Shown: positions 12,504 to 23,143, counted from the first letter of the stretch. The stretch is 64,000 bases of DNA from Semisulcospira habei (GCA_036245525.1 BTPG01000004.1:48013823-48077822); one strand, 5' to 3'. Translations and numbers: made by a program. Notes: a model not told the origin generated them from the letters alone.

Positions 12504-12641
12504 TGACCAGGGCTTAGATCCGTTATGGGATTTTTTTTAGATTGAGCAGTCTCTCTTTTTTCAGGGACCTTCAGCGGTTTTGTTTCAATCAGGATTTTGG
12601 TCGGAAGTAAGTGATAGAGGGTGTGCGTTGTATATCCAGTT

Positions 12642-12845
12642 TTAATCATCTAACCCCACGGCTGCATTTCCAAACTTTTGCGGCATGACTACGTACCAGT
12701 TGTAGGAGATGGATTGATCATGATAATTCAAGAGTAGTGCCAGATGAGCTTGGCGCCTTAAGGCGCCAAGCTCATCTGGCACTACTCTTGAATTGTCATG
12801 ATCAATCCATCACCTGCTGCAGGGTCCTGGGGCTAAAAGGGTTAA
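12642..12845 (+). mobile_element. TTAA-flanked MITE, family A (204 bp)
   Basis: TTAATCATCTAACCCCACGG start and 'ggggctaaaagggttaa' end. Stem 'ttcaagagtagtgccagatg' is matched in the right arm including the variants: both arms read 'agatgagctt'/'aagctcatct' and 'caagagtag'/'ctactcttg'. Confidence 0.9.
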
Positions 12846-13511
12846 TGTTTTTCTTCGTGAAAGTGATATCGAAGATACGATATATGGAAAAGGATACTGA
12901 GAATGTGATAACGAAAGATTATTTTTACAACAATTTAGATCAGAAGAGCGCTGGTTTACTAGACAAGATAAGAAAGGTGGCACTGGTCAATGGCCAATAT
13001 ACAACTTCAAAGACTTGTGTGGGTCTACTGCTTCGGACATGTTGGAGTCCAGGGTAATAATGGCTGGCAAGGCAGAGGTCACACAGGGGCTACTGATGGT
13101 CAGATCAATCGTGGTATCGAGAAACCTGAGAAAGTATTTTTAAGGAACAGAGCCAAGGGTACCGCACAGTCGATCGCCTCAGGAGCAGAGGTGTGTAGGA
13201 AGGCAGCGAGCGTTGGGCAGACTTGAAAGGACGTGACTAAGAGATGCACAGTAAACCAGACCAATATCGCTATGATATCGAAAGACACTCTGGGAAGACT
13301 TCTGATGGGTGGGGTGGGGCGCGTATGGGCCTTTCTGAGCGCACAAATCCCATCTTGACCTAACTGACCTGAACTCGGAGGTGGAGGATTTTCAGGGTCT
13401 CGGGTCGTCTGTAGCTTTCGTTGTTGGTACAGGTGGTCCTCCATTGAAAGGCTCGCCAGGTCGATGTCCTAGTTTCACCCGTGTGGCGCGACAATTTGAC
13501 ACTGTAGAAGG
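12846..13511. other. No gene recognised
   Basis: Several open frames of about 70-115 codons overlap on both strands. No domain is recognised and no copy occurs elsewhere in the window. Confidence 0.5.
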
Positions 13512-13679
13512 TTATCTCATTCAGCCCCACGGCCGTATTTCCCAAATTTTGGAGGCGTCATCTAACGACTATGCACCAGTTGCAGGAGATGGCTCGACCA
13601 TGACAATTCAAAGGTAGTGACAGATTAGCTTGGCGCCCGATCCATCTCCTGCTGTAGGGCGTCAGGGCTGAATTGGTTA
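13512..13679 (+). mobile_element. Family A MITE with the right stem arm deleted
   Basis: The left side runs normally to 'attagcttggcgcc', then jumps to 'cgatccatctcctgctgtag' and the normal right end. The deletion removes most of one arm of the stem, as expected if a hairpin was cut or skipped in replication. Confidence 0.85.
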
Positions 13680-13987
13680 TACTTTTTTCCGGATTAGGGA
13701 GCCAGAGACATGTCGTCCGCGCTGACCTGTATCCGAATACACGGTTATACTGATTCGCCTACCTAATACTGGGGCAGACCTGCCCATTGAATGCAGCTGA
13801 ACCTCCACTGACTCGGCTATCACTAACCTTTCTTTCTATACTAACAAAAAATTAGGTGCTGGAGAAACATCAAGGCGGGAAACAAACATTTAGGGAACAG
13901 CGCCTGGAGCGTCATTATGGAGCCGGCAACATTTGGTGCCGAGGATTGACCCTCTGCTCGTCAGGAACATGGGATTTAAATGAGCCG
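13680..13987. other. No gene recognised
   Basis: Mixed sequence with no family match. Confidence 0.45.
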
Positions 13988-14054
13988 GCAAGAGGCATAG
14001 GTCCTCTGTAGCCCCTGCAACTGCGGGGGGCTACAGAGGATCTATGCCTCTTGC
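13988..14054. repeat. Stand-alone C-core hairpin with paired arm change
   Basis: 'ggtcctctgtagcccctgca' pairs with 'ggggctacagaggatctatg'. The usual 'tcatgag' is replaced by 'tctgtag' on the left and by the complementary 'ctacaga' on the right. Confidence 0.9.
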
Positions 14055-14075
14055 TGTTAGAAATGTTTCGTTTGC

Positions 14076-14289
14076 TTAACTCATTCTACCCCAGACACAC
14101 CACAGCAAGATAATGATCGACCATGATAGTTCAAGGGTGATGCCAGAATAGCTTGGCGCCTATGGGCGCCAAGCTATTCTGGCATCACCCTTGAACTATC
14201 ATGGTCGATCTGTGTCCTGCACTGCAATGCAGTCTTTAGAGGACAACGGCAAAATTTGGGGATTTCGGTGTTGGGGTAGAATGAGTTAA
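14076..14289 (-). mobile_element. TTAA-flanked MITE, family B (214 bp)
   Basis: TTAACTCATTCTACCCC at the left and 'ggggtagaatgagttaa' at the right give inverted ends of about 17 bp. The inner stem is perfect from 'gatcgaccatgatagttcaa' to the 'ggcgcc' loop. Confidence 0.95.
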
Positions 14290-14801
14290 ACGTTGAATTC
14301 TGGCGTTCACACTTGGACCTCTTACTCTGGAGTGATGCTCTTTTCCACTTGCAAGAGAAGCAAATATTGTCAAGAGCTGTACAGCTTGAGGATTCTGAAG
14401 CCTGTGTCTGGTGAAGAAAAAAAAAACTGCACATGTACATCTGTTCGGGTCGTTCAGAACGGAGGAGGTGATACGGATTTATCCTGCACGTGGCAGACCC
14501 AGGAGCTGGCTTCACGCCTAGACTCGTCGCATGCGGGCTGTGAATCCCTTCCGTTTGGATCAGAGAATGGTCCTTGAGAACACAGATGATGATGGGCTCT
14601 GAACTCCCGTCCGTCTGTGTCTGTCGCTAGCGATAAAGTCTCCCCTGTACGAATTGGACATCTGTGACGTTCTTTAATGAGAGGATGTCCTCCGGATTTC
14701 GTCCCGCTTATGGCCGGACCAGGAGTTGTGTTGGCACTTAGACCTTCAGGAAATGGGGCGGGAAACGGGACACATTACTGAGTCTCTGACAGACCGCTCC
14801 A
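14290..14801. other. No gene recognised
   Basis: Mixed sequence; no domain or repeat identified. Confidence 0.5.
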
Positions 14802-14920
14802 TCCCAGTAGGCAACGGGGCATGTCCTCGGGCCGACGTACCGCGGTTGGCCCGCGCGGCACATCCGTGCGCGTGCCGACTGCGGCCGATGTCGGCCCGAG
14901 GATCTTCTCTTTACTGGGAT
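14802..14920. repeat. Palindromic element E, copy 1
   Basis: Ends 'tcccagtaggcaac' and 'tctttactggga' are complementary. The inner arms 'cctcgggccgacg' and 'cgatgtcggcccgagg' pair. Confidence 0.85.
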
Positions 14921-14934
14921 CGACGTGAACCAGG

Positions 14935-15043
14935 TTAAACCTTTAAAGGTCAGAGTAGAATCAGCAACGAGGGACGTGCCGTATACGGACACGCGGCTGC
15001 TGGCCCGCGAGAGTCCGTCCCCGTCCCGTCCCGAATGAGTTAA
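14935..15043. mobile_element. Possible TTAA-flanked hairpin
   Basis: TTAA at both ends, with a centre 'gccgtatacgg' and partly complementary flanks ('cagcaacgagggac'/'cggctgctggcccg'). The terminal pairing is weak. Confidence 0.35.
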
Positions 15044-15288
15044 ACCGATAAGGAACAAGACAAGCAATGAGCCCGTACTTCCTTGCCACACTGTACGCAC
15101 ATTTATTTTTCTGAAATCTTCGTTCGTCCAACGACTAAAAGCCAAAACCGTCCGAGAAACATGGATACAAACTGGTCTCAGTAAGAGGCATAGATCCTCA
15201 TGAGCCCCCGCAGTCGCGGGGGCTCATGAGGATCTATGTCTCTTGCAGCTGGATCGCGTTCGCTTACCCTCTGCAGTGAAGGGGTTAG
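15040..15288 (+). mobile_element. Family C element
   Basis: Starts at TTAA (shared with the preceding element), contains 'gaaatcttcgttcgtccaac', a nearly perfect core stem at 15181-15246, and ends 'ctgcagtgaaggggtta'. Confidence 0.85.
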
Positions 15289-15349
15289 CGCCTTGTGCAT
15301 TGAATCTCTAGCTATCTTTTGAAGACTACATTTACAGTTTTTGGAGAAA

Positions 15350-15500
15350 GATAGACCAGGAGTGTTGATGCCAGAAGTGCTTGGCGCCTCCCAGTGCGGC
15401 CGACGTCCGCCCAAGAGTGTTTTGCTAACTGGTGCTAACTGGGGATTCAACACCGAGCTTCTCTAGCACTGACCACACTTGAACTGGCACGGCCCTGCAT
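15350..15500. mobile_element. Decayed family A with an E scrap in its loop
   Basis: 'gatgccagaagtgcttggcgcc' in pieces is followed by 'ccagtgcggccgacgtccgc' and 'ttttgctaactgg' of family E, then degenerate A right-arm sequence ending 'ggccctgcatctcctg'. Confidence 0.55.
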
Positions 15501-15529
15501 CTCCTGAACTTGTATGCCGCCTGGTGGAC

Positions 15530-15812
15530 AATTCCCACATGTGGGAATTTCGACCTTTTGGCCTCAATGTTATCTCTGTCTGAAATCCAGGCGCGGCTTG
15601 CTCCAGGCCATCTATATATACTGCGAGTTCACAACACAGGCGCCAAGAAACCCGATGGTTGTGTGCCCCTCATTTATCATTTTAGACGTGACGTACGCGG
15701 TTTATTGGGAATTTCGACCCTAATAAGCCTCCATGTTATCACTGGCTGAAATCCAACTTGGTCGGTTGCTTGATGTCATCTGCACTGCGAGTTCTCAGCA
15801 CACGCCGCGCCA
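15530..15812. repeat. Two diverged direct copies of about 110 bp
   Basis: 'tgggaatttcgacc', 'atgttatctctgtctgaaat' and 'actgcgagttcacaacac' near 15541-15645 recur as 'tgggaatttcgacc', 'atgttatcactggctgaaat' and 'actgcgagttctcagcac' near 15707-15801. A perfect 20-bp palindrome lies at 15531-15550. Confidence 0.8.
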
Positions 15813-15814
15813 GG

Positions 15815-15914
15815 GATCAGCTGCATGAGCGAGCTTAATCCTGCACCAGCCTCTAAGCAAGGCGATGCTTAGTGGCTGGTGCAGGACTAAGCTTGCTCAT
15901 GCAACTGGCCCCAA
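15815..15914. repeat. Palindromic element J, copy 2
   Basis: A hairpin of about 100 bp: 'gctgcatgagcgagcttaat' pairs with 'actaagcttgctcatgcaac', and 'cctgcaccagcctctaagca' pairs with 'tgcttagtggctggtgcagg'. Few mismatches. Confidence 0.92.
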
Positions 15915-16986
15915 AAACATCACGTGACGCCACGACCTCCGCGGACGTGAATTTCTGTGTGCCGACGGGTTCTTTTTTATTTGTTCTACATAAGCTTGTT
16001 TGTTTAAAAAAAAACGCAAACGTGTCAAGTTGCTGTGTGCATTTTTACCGCTTGATAAAGGTTTGTCACGTTTATTTCCATTCACTTTACCATCGCTTTG
16101 CCCGTTTCATTTCGACAACACAGCACCAAAACAAAACGCAACCCACAACACAAACGCTATCTTCAAAACCTATGCTGCATTCTGTAAAAGAAAAAGAGTG
16201 CCACACCACTTGGTTTTAACTGTCATGGCTGAGCAAAGTTTCGGAACTTGATTAATTATTTTATGCAGCAGTAACATTTATTCTAATCAGTTGCACTGAC
16301 AAGCTATGTTGTGATGTGCGATCACTGCCAGTGCCAATTTTGCAGTCTCAGTGATCACTGATGGTACAGTACACTTCACACTGAAAAAAAAAAATACACA
16401 GTACAATGTGAACACGCTTGGAAGTTCATGCAATGCTTTGTTTAAAATTGAACCCTATCTTGCTAGCAGTAGCCTACTGCACAAAAGAGGAACTTATTTT
16501 GCTGCTGTGTTATTTGCAGTTTGTCTGCATATAGACATTTGCAGTTCGCTGCAAGGATTCTTAGCAGCTGACATTAGCACTGACATATTGGGATTAAAAC
16601 GACAAAGAAAACGGAGAAAGGTGACACAGAGATGATTTAATAAATCAGTCAAGTGATCAAATGAATGAGATATCTATGTTTTATGATAAACAGCTAGTTA
16701 TGGGAGGGGGGGGGGGGGGAAGGAGGCACATACTTTATAATGTACACGTACTATTTCTTTCAGTGTTTCCATCACCCATTCATAACACCATTAGACTCGA
16801 TGAGTTGTCATGTTTTGAGTGGTTTACAAAATACATGTACTTGTTGCTGTTACATTATCTTCTTACTGGTTTTGACATCGTTTCGCTGTAAGATTTACAG
16901 TCACATACTTTAAGCGTGTTCCCCCTAACGCACACAGAGGTTGACTGTATCATTGATATGTGTGTGATAGGTAGCGTTTGGTTTTG
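15915..16986. other. No gene recognised
   Basis: About 1 kb of AT-rich, apparently low-copy sequence with a poly-G run near 16704-16719. Short frames such as the one at 16000-16251 have no recognisable domain. Confidence 0.5.
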
Positions 16987-17402
16987 TTTGAGGTGGCAGT
17001 TTTGGCCTCACCTTTAAGTTTGGTGCCGCTGTGCATGTGGCCACCAGTACTATTTACAGAACTGATGACTGCATGTGCAGGCTAGTTCACGGTATCAAAA
17101 TGTGAACTGGGCAGCCTATTGTTTGAAGTGATCAGTGGTAGCAACATCCATGATGTATGTGTGCATTTGGCCACTGGTACTGTTTACAAAGGTGCTGTTT
17201 ACAGAACTAGTGGCTGAGTAGGCATATTATTATTAGTACTGTTATTGTTATCAGGTGTGGCCTTAACTCTAAGTTTTGGTGCCCCTGTGCATGAGGCCAA
17301 CAGTACTTTTCACAGAACTGATGGCTGCATGTGCAGTGTGGTTAACTGGACACATGAAATTTGTAGGTGGGCAGCTAAAATACAGGCAGTCAATACAAGC
17401 AC
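16987..17402. repeat. Imperfect tandem copies, about 270 bp apart
   Basis: 'ttggcctcacctttaagttt', 'gctgtgcatgtggccaccag' and 'cagaactgatgactgcatgt' near 17001-17077 recur at about 17260-17336. A shorter third copy lies at 17155-17215. Confidence 0.82.
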
Positions 17403-18116
17403 TTGGTTCTCTGTTGTATGGTCAGGTGAGACCCAAGTTGCTTTGTGTATTCTTCTGTGTGGGAAGATGCTGCCTCCAATGACAAGTCGGTTTAGAGCAC
17501 AAAAGTCTACAAACCTCTCCTCGTTCTCACTCATCTCCGAGCCTAGTCCCTGTCTCCCCATCACCTCTTCGTATCCGGTGTTGTCCTCCCCTATTTTGGC
17601 ATTAAAATCGCCCGTGACGATGGTGATGTCTCGCTCCGCACATTTGTCCAAGGCACTCTGGAGTCGGTCGTAGAACTCTTGTTTCTCTTCCTCGTCACTG
17701 TCATTAGTGGGCGCATAACACTGGATGACGTTCAGCTTGAGCTTTTTCTTGGTTCTAAAGGCTGCTGTGATAATTCTTGGCCCAAGAGGTTCCCAGCCCA
17801 TCAGCGCTCTCTGTGCCACTGGCGACAGCATGAATGCTACACCTTCTGTATGGGGGGCATTCTCCTCTTCATGACCTGAATACAGAATCATCTCCCCACT
17901 TAACAGCCGTTTCTGGCCAGACTGCGTCCATCTGGCTTCACTGATACCTAGCAGGGAAAGGTTGTACTTTTGCATTTCCGCTGCTATCTGGGCGGCCTTG
18001 CCGCTCTGGTACATGGTCTTGACGTTCCATGTGCCCATGGTTGTATCCCTGGATAGAGAGAGGCGGCTCGGTCCTGTGGCTTCCGAAGACTTCCGGCTTT
18101 TACCACAGGACGTCAT
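17403..18116 (-). pseudogene. LINE endonuclease (EEP/APE-like) domain, truncated
   Basis: In the LINE this domain nicks target DNA to prime reverse transcription. Visible motifs in order are MGTWNVKTM (conserved Asn, near 18038), LLGISEARW (metal-binding Glu), LNVIQCYAPT, ITIVTGDFNAKIG (the GDFN motif) and KATWVSPDHTTENQ. The usual C-terminal segment with the second catalytic His motif is absent, because the frame runs into unrelated sequence after TTENQ at about 17403. The likely start is the Met of MGTWN, since the 26 preceding residues look like leader. The protein resembles products commonly annotated 'craniofacial development protein 2-like', which are LINE endonucleases. It is probably the same family as the RT copies at 42.4 and 52.3 kb, but no overlapping sequence proves this. 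Confidence 0.9.
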
Positions 18117-18400
18117 AAGTCTTCTGGTAGAAGAACCTTCCTCCTCCAGGAATGGAATTACTGTTAGTCTTTTCGTCGGCGTTTTTGTAGCTATTTCCTT
18201 TTTTGCAGGGTGGGGAAGCTACCCCCACGCCCAACCCCCTTACTAGGAGGACCAGGGGTTTTCTGTCGGGGTCACCTTCCCTTAGACCATGTTGGTTCAC
18301 GGCACCTTATTTCATTCGGTGCACCCCTCTCATGAGGGACCCCCTATCCACCACCCAGGGGACGCGCCTCAACGCCATATGGTCCCAGCGCGAGGATGCT
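17403..18400 (-). mobile_element. LINE fragment: 5' region and endonuclease, 3' truncated
   Basis: Minus-strand sequence contains a likely 5' untranslated or leader part (18117-18400) and an apurinic/apyrimidinic-type endonuclease reading frame (17403-18116). All reverse-transcriptase sequence is missing. Loss of the 3' end is unusual for target-primed insertion, so a later deletion or recombination is likely. The left breakpoint coincides with the end of the tandem copies at 16987-17402. Confidence 0.85.
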
Positions 18401-18561
18401 AGGTAAAGGATAGATTAAAAATTATGAACATACACAGATGTGTATGTCCTTCTTTTGGTAGGTGTTCTGCGGTGTTATGTGTGTATTTAGGTAAGGGTTG
18501 GGAGCAGGCAGTATGGCACCTATTACCATCTATATATGTGTATATTTTCTTGTTTGCTGAT

Positions 18562-18950
18562 GCCCCCACCCGGGTCTGCCCTGGGGGACTTGGGTGGGGT
18601 TAGGTACTTTTTAGTTCCCAGGGTCACCCTGGTCAGCCCCACAGGGTGGGTTTCCTTTCTATTCTGGGGCATGTGTTTCTGTCTACCCTTGGTCCATTCA
18701 CCTGTATTTGTCTTTTTAAAACTCTCCCAACTGTCTGCACTGCCTGTAGCTCTTGATGTTGGATGTGTGTTGCTAGACAGTCTTATCTTTATTTAGGCCC
18801 CATGTTGTAGGTTTATTTAACGTATTTGACCGGCTGGCGACATACATTCAATTTTCTGTTTAGTTTTTTTTTTCACAAGCAGTGCAGGCACGTCCTGAGA
18901 AAGCCTTGTTGCTGTCGGGACGTTAAGCAATGTACAAATCAATAAATCAT
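18562..18950 (+). mobile_element. Retroposon S, copy 1
   Basis: Starts 'tgcccccacccgggtctgcc' and ends 'gtcgggacgttaagcaatgt' with an 'aatcaataaatcatt' tail. It matches S3, whose ends are fixed by a target duplication. No pol III A/B boxes were found in the head, so it may be a 5'-truncated LINE 3' end or a non-tRNA SINE. Confidence 0.85.
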
Positions 18951-19461
18951 TGTTTGCTGATGTGTATGTACAAAACCTTCATTACAAGCAAACAAAATAA
19001 ATAATTTAAATATATACTTATTTGGGTTTAATGTCGAGCAGGCGACCAATGCCATCTCATGGCGGTTAAATAAAAAAGATAAAGTAAGTCAAGATACCTG
19101 GGACATATGAATGCTCAGTAAAGGATAGATTATGAACATGCACAGATGTAAGTGTCGTTTGGTGGGTGTTCTCTGGTTGTGGAGTGGGGTTGGGAGTGGG
19201 CAGTATTACCATATATGTGTATGTGAACATCAGCATATGAACAAAACCTACTTTTCAAACAAATAAAAATAAATAATAAATTTAAATAACTAGGACATAT
19301 GAATACCAAGTAAAGGATATATTATGAACATGCACAGATGTTTGTTCTGTGGTTTTGTATGTGGGGTGGGGAGCGGGTGGTATGCACCTATTACCATATG
19401 TGTACATGTTATGTTCACATCATATATGTGTATATGTATGTTCTCATCTTGTATGCTGATG

Positions 19462-19829
19462 TCCCCCACCCAGGTCTACCCTGGGGGACTTGGGCGGGGT
19501 TAACTACTTTTTAGTTCCCAGGGTGACCCTGGTCAGCCCCACAGGGTGGGTTTTCCCCTCTATTCATGGGTGTGTGTTTCTGTCTACCCTTGGTACATTC
19601 ACCAGTATTTACCTTTTTTAAACTCTTCCTACTGTCTGCACTGCTTGCAGCTCTTGATATTGGATGTGTGTTGCTAAAGGGTCTAGTTAGGTTTATTTAG
19701 TGTATTAGACCAGCTGGCGACATACATTCAATATTCTGTTTAGTTTGGGTTTTTTTCACAAGCAGTGCAGGCACGTCCTGAGAAAGTCTTGTTGCTGTCG
19801 GGACGTTAAACAATGTACAATCAATCATT
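19462..19829 (+). mobile_element. Retroposon S, copy 2
   Basis: Runs from 'cccccacccaggtctaccct' to 'gggacgttaaacaatgtaca' plus 'atcaatcatt'. It lies at the equivalent place in a neighbouring unit of the segmental duplication, so it probably arose with that duplication. Confidence 0.85.
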
Positions 19830-19990
19830 TTATGCTGATGTGTATGTGCAAACATACATCACAAACAAACAAACAAAAAAACAAAACAAAAATTAATAAA
19901 ATAAGTTGGGGATACCTGGGACCTATAAATATGCATGTTAAGTAAAGGATAGACTATGAATATGCACAGATGTATGCATATTGAAAACAT

Positions 19991-21359
19991 ATTTCCTCTC
20001 CTTGGTGACCACTACCATACCTCTATAGTGATCATGTGCATCAAGGAATTCCTTCCATCCATAATTAAAAGGATAAATAATAAATAAATATGTAAGTGAA
20101 TACATACATGAATCAATAAAAAATAAATAAATAAAACATGTAATATAATAGAGAGGGCTACTATCTGTATTGTGTCTCATGCAGTCCTGATAAAGCTTAA
20201 TCATAAGAGTCCTTGTGAGTACTTGAGTGCGGATTGGTTGAATTGGTTGCAAAAACTAAAATTTTATATTTAGGTGTTTAGCTGAACATGGTGATTTTGA
20301 TGGAAACGGTTCGGAGATGGATTTCACTCTGCCTGGCTTGTGCTTAAGACCAGTCGGATACGAGTGTGCTTGACCAGTTAAAAATCCCATCTCCACTAAT
20401 AAAATAAATAAACAAAAAGAGCAGACCTGCACTTAGAGCCGTTAGGCTGAAAAACAGACGAACAACATGCATGTTGTATCCGGCCAAAGAATGTTGAAGA
20501 TGGTCGGCAGACACATTGCACAACATGCACAAAGGGAGTTTACTTTCGATATGCTTTCCTCCCACAAAAGACCGAGTTCTATGGAAAAGGCTGTTTTCAA
20601 GACCAGGAAAAATAACGTATTTGACGTTGATAAGATGTTCAAATCGATAATAATCTCTGTTTCAATTCAGGAGCAAAGTAACGCTTCATCAACCGTGCGC
20701 GTCTGATTGACTTCTTTAGAAGGCTTCTCGCTGACCGCCATTTTGAAACTAGCGACGCGACTATGCTTACCGCATTAAAAATAATACTTTTAAACTTATT
20801 TTATCGTATATATGTATGCATGTTTACTTGCTGATGATTTTAATTTACTCACTGGAATAAACTTGTAACTTGTATGCTTGAAATTTTCAATGTTATGCAC
20901 AAAAAATGTCTTGCACCTTAGCCGGGCGGTGTACGAGGACTGGTTCCCTCACATCGAAAAATAGCTTTCGAAAAACACTTCTACAAAAATGTCTCCATCC
21001 TAAGGACAAATATTGTTGCCATGCATAAACTATATGGCATTAGTACTTTCGTTTCGTACCTGCAAACCATTGTTACTCTTTTGACGAACTACTTAGTCTG
21101 CAGAAATTGCGAAAAGCTGCTGGACTATAGGAGTTGTCCTTACCGGTTGACGTTCAGCAGCCCGTTGCAGAAAACGTTTCCAAACCAGCCAGCTGTCTAT
21201 GCGATTTTTTTTTTGAAAATTGCGCGCAATTCTATCCACACCTGTTGAAACAGCCTGGTAAATCGAAGTGGCAGATTGGCAGTGCACCTGAATTGATCAG
21301 TGCTCAGGTCGTAATCCATAGGCGAAATTGCTGTCCCTATCCCCAAAAAACCCCGCTGT
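19991..21359. other. No gene recognised
   Basis: Apparently low-copy, AT-rich sequence of about 1.4 kb. The frames at 20467-20706 and 21134-21442 have no recognisable domain. It is one of the few long stretches free of hairpin elements. Confidence 0.5.
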
Positions 21360-21547
21360 TTAACCCGTTCAGTGCCGAGAAATTGAACACCACCCAAATG
21401 CAAGAGTTGCGGGGGCTCATGAGGATCTATACCTCTTGCTGAGAACACTTTGAATCCGTGTTCCTGGGGCAGCTAAGGTATTTAGCGTTGAATTAACCAA
21501 GATTTACAGAAACACATTATGCGTCAAGTGTCACTGAACGGGCTGAA
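21360..21547 (-). mobile_element. Family C element with one core arm deleted
   Basis: TTAACCCGTTCAGTGCCGAG start. 'atgcaagagttgcgggggct' joins the start of the core directly to its loop, deleting the left arm. The right end 'cactgaacgggctgaa' lacks an intact TTAA. Confidence 0.85.
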
Positions 21548-21889
21548 CCGCGAACTAATCAATCAGTCAATCGACCCGCAGCCCTCGTCAGGGGCTTCCT
21601 GATCCTGTGTTCAAAGCGCAGCCGATCAGTGATTCTTTCGAGAAGAAAATGAAGGAAAACCTAGGATAGGGTAGAGGTTGGGGTGGGGGCACAGCGGGTG
21701 TTGTGCAGAGAAGGAATGACAGAAAAGACTCCCAAAAACCACACACACACACACAAAAATGTGGAGCCAAACAACACAATCGGGCGGGCAAAAAGTTAAT
21801 AGCAACGCGCCGTGTTCCCAGTGGAATAGCGATGGCATTTACGTTTTTTATCCGACCACACTCTATTTTCCTACAGGTTCGATCGACTT
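21548..21889. other. No gene recognised
   Basis: Contains a short (CA)n at about 21740-21754. Confidence 0.45.
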
Positions 21890-22117
21890 TTAACCCTTAG
21901 GCTGTCGGTAGCGGTTTCTGTCGCGATCATTCCTGGCGACTCGGTGCCTGATAGGCGGGGCCGGCAGGGGATCTAACTGTTTGTCTGTCCAGCGCTGAGT
22001 AATTCCCTTGGTATGTACACAGTTTTACCAGCAGCTAGCCTCACCTATCTGGTTTGTGAGGATTCTTGCAAGGCAAGGAATCATCGCGACAAAACCACTA
22101 CGGACAGCCTAAGGGGT
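21890..22117. mobile_element. Family D MITE interrupted by element I
   Basis: TTAACCCTTAGGCTGTCGG, the left D arm, ends at 'tcgcgatcattcct'. Element I sequence ('gataggcggggcc', 'gttgtctgtccagcgctgag' region) occupies about 21928-22061. The right D arm 'gaatcatcgcgacaaaacca' then resumes to 'agcctaaggggtca'. Confidence 0.85.
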
Positions 22118-22641
22118 CAGTTGACGCAGGTTGTGTCTTCAGTGTCAGTTGACGCAGGTTGTGTCTTCAGTGTCAGTTGACGCAGATTGTGTCTTCAGTG
22201 TCAGTTGACGCAGATTGTGTCTTCAGTGTCAGTTGACGCAGATTGTGTCTTCAGTGTCAGTTGACGCAGATTGTGTCTTCAGTGTCAGTTGACGCAGATT
22301 GTGTCTTCAGTGTCAGTTGACGCAGATTGTGTCTTCAGTGTCAGTTGACGCAGGTTGTGTCTTCAGTGTCAGTTGACGCAGATTGTGTCTTCAGTGTCAG
22401 TTGACGCAGGTTGTGTCTTCAGTGTCAGTTGACGCAGATTGTGTCTTCAGTGTCAGTTGACGCAGATTGTGTCTTCAGTGTCAGTTGACGCAGATTGTGT
22501 CTTCAGTGTCAGTTGACGCAGATTGTGTCTTCAGTGTCAGTTGACGCAGATTGTGTCTTCAGTGTCAGTTGACGCAGATTGTGTCTTCAGTGTCAGTTGA
22601 CGCAGATTGTGTCTTCAGTGTCAGTTGACGCAGATTGTGTT
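22116..22641. repeat. Minisatellite, 28-bp unit, about 19 copies, derived from element C
   Basis: The unit 'gtcagttgacgcagattgtg' plus 'tcttcagt' repeats exactly every 28 bp from 22116, with only an a/g change in 'cagattg/caggttg'. The same stretch 'gtcagttgacgcagtatgtg' occurs once inside the C element at about 56436, showing the origin of the unit. Confidence 0.97.
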
Positions 22642-22812
22642 TGTCAGCGAAATTTGTCAATGTCAACACCAAAACGTCCTAGCTTTCCCAGGAAATGGTG
22701 TCAGCAAGAGGCATAGATCCTCATGAGCCCCCGCAACTGCGGGGGCTCATGAGGATCTATGCCTCTTGCAGTTGGGTGGTGTTGAGATTTTTCTCGGCAC
22801 TGAACGGGTTAA
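22642..22812 (+). mobile_element. Right part of a family C element
   Basis: After the minisatellite the sequence continues as normal C: 'tttcccaggaaatggtgtca', a perfect core hairpin at 22703-22770, 'gcagttgggtggtgttgaga' and the end 'cactgaacgggttaa' (TTAA 22809-22812). The whole expanded element spans about 22116-22812. Confidence 0.92.
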
Positions 22813-22956
22813 AAAACCTGTACGTGGTGGTGGACATCTTGTGGGTGAGGCGGCGCCAGCGATAAAATAAATATATCGAAAGGTTAGAAGCAATGAAAAT
22901 CCACAGCATTGCCTCAGACTGAGGATGTAAATGTAAATGGGGGCCGTTCTTACCAA

Positions 22957-23008
22957 GCAAAAGGCATAGATTCCCAAGGGACCTCATGAGAATCTATGCC
23001 CTTCGCAG
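22957..23008. repeat. C-core hairpin, shortened loop
   Basis: 'gcaaaaggcatagattccca' and 'gagaatctatgcccttcgca' pair with a small loop. The 'aaaggcat' arm is mirrored by 'atgccctt'. Confidence 0.8.
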
Positions 23009-23067
23009 ATGACAGGTACAGACGTTGATGAGTGACTCAATCTGAACAGCTGTAATGTGGTCGACTT

Positions 23068-23143
23068 CAGCAAGCTAGAGGCATGGCTTCTCGTGGGCCC
23101 CTGCAGCTGCAGAAGCTCATGAGCCTCTATGCCTCATGCAGAT
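23068..23143. repeat. C-core hairpin, decayed
   Basis: 'gaggcatggcttctcgtggg' pairs loosely with 'ctcatgagcctctatgcctc'. Confidence 0.7.

Larger units (their letters stand above)
18400..19990. repeat. Segmental tandem duplication, three to four imperfect units
   Basis: Units start with 'gtaaaggatagattatgaac'-like sequence followed by 'atgcacagatgt' near 18412, 19120, 19308 and 19943. Two of the units contain a copy of retroposon S; the unit at 19120-19300 lacks it. Confidence 0.85.

Noticed and set aside
14935..15043. A well-defined TTAA MITE
   Set aside because: TTAA is present at both ends but terminal complementarity is weak; kept only as a low-confidence feature.
15915..16986. A host exon in the hairpin-free stretch
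   Set aside because: Frames are short and overlapping, and no domain or convincing splice structure could be read.
20467..20706. Small basic protein gene of 79 codons
   Set aside because: Possible by length, but there is no family resemblance, no second copy and no supporting signal.
22116..22641. A CRISPR array
   Set aside because: 28-bp repeats are directly adjacent with no unique spacers, and the context is a eukaryotic transposon.
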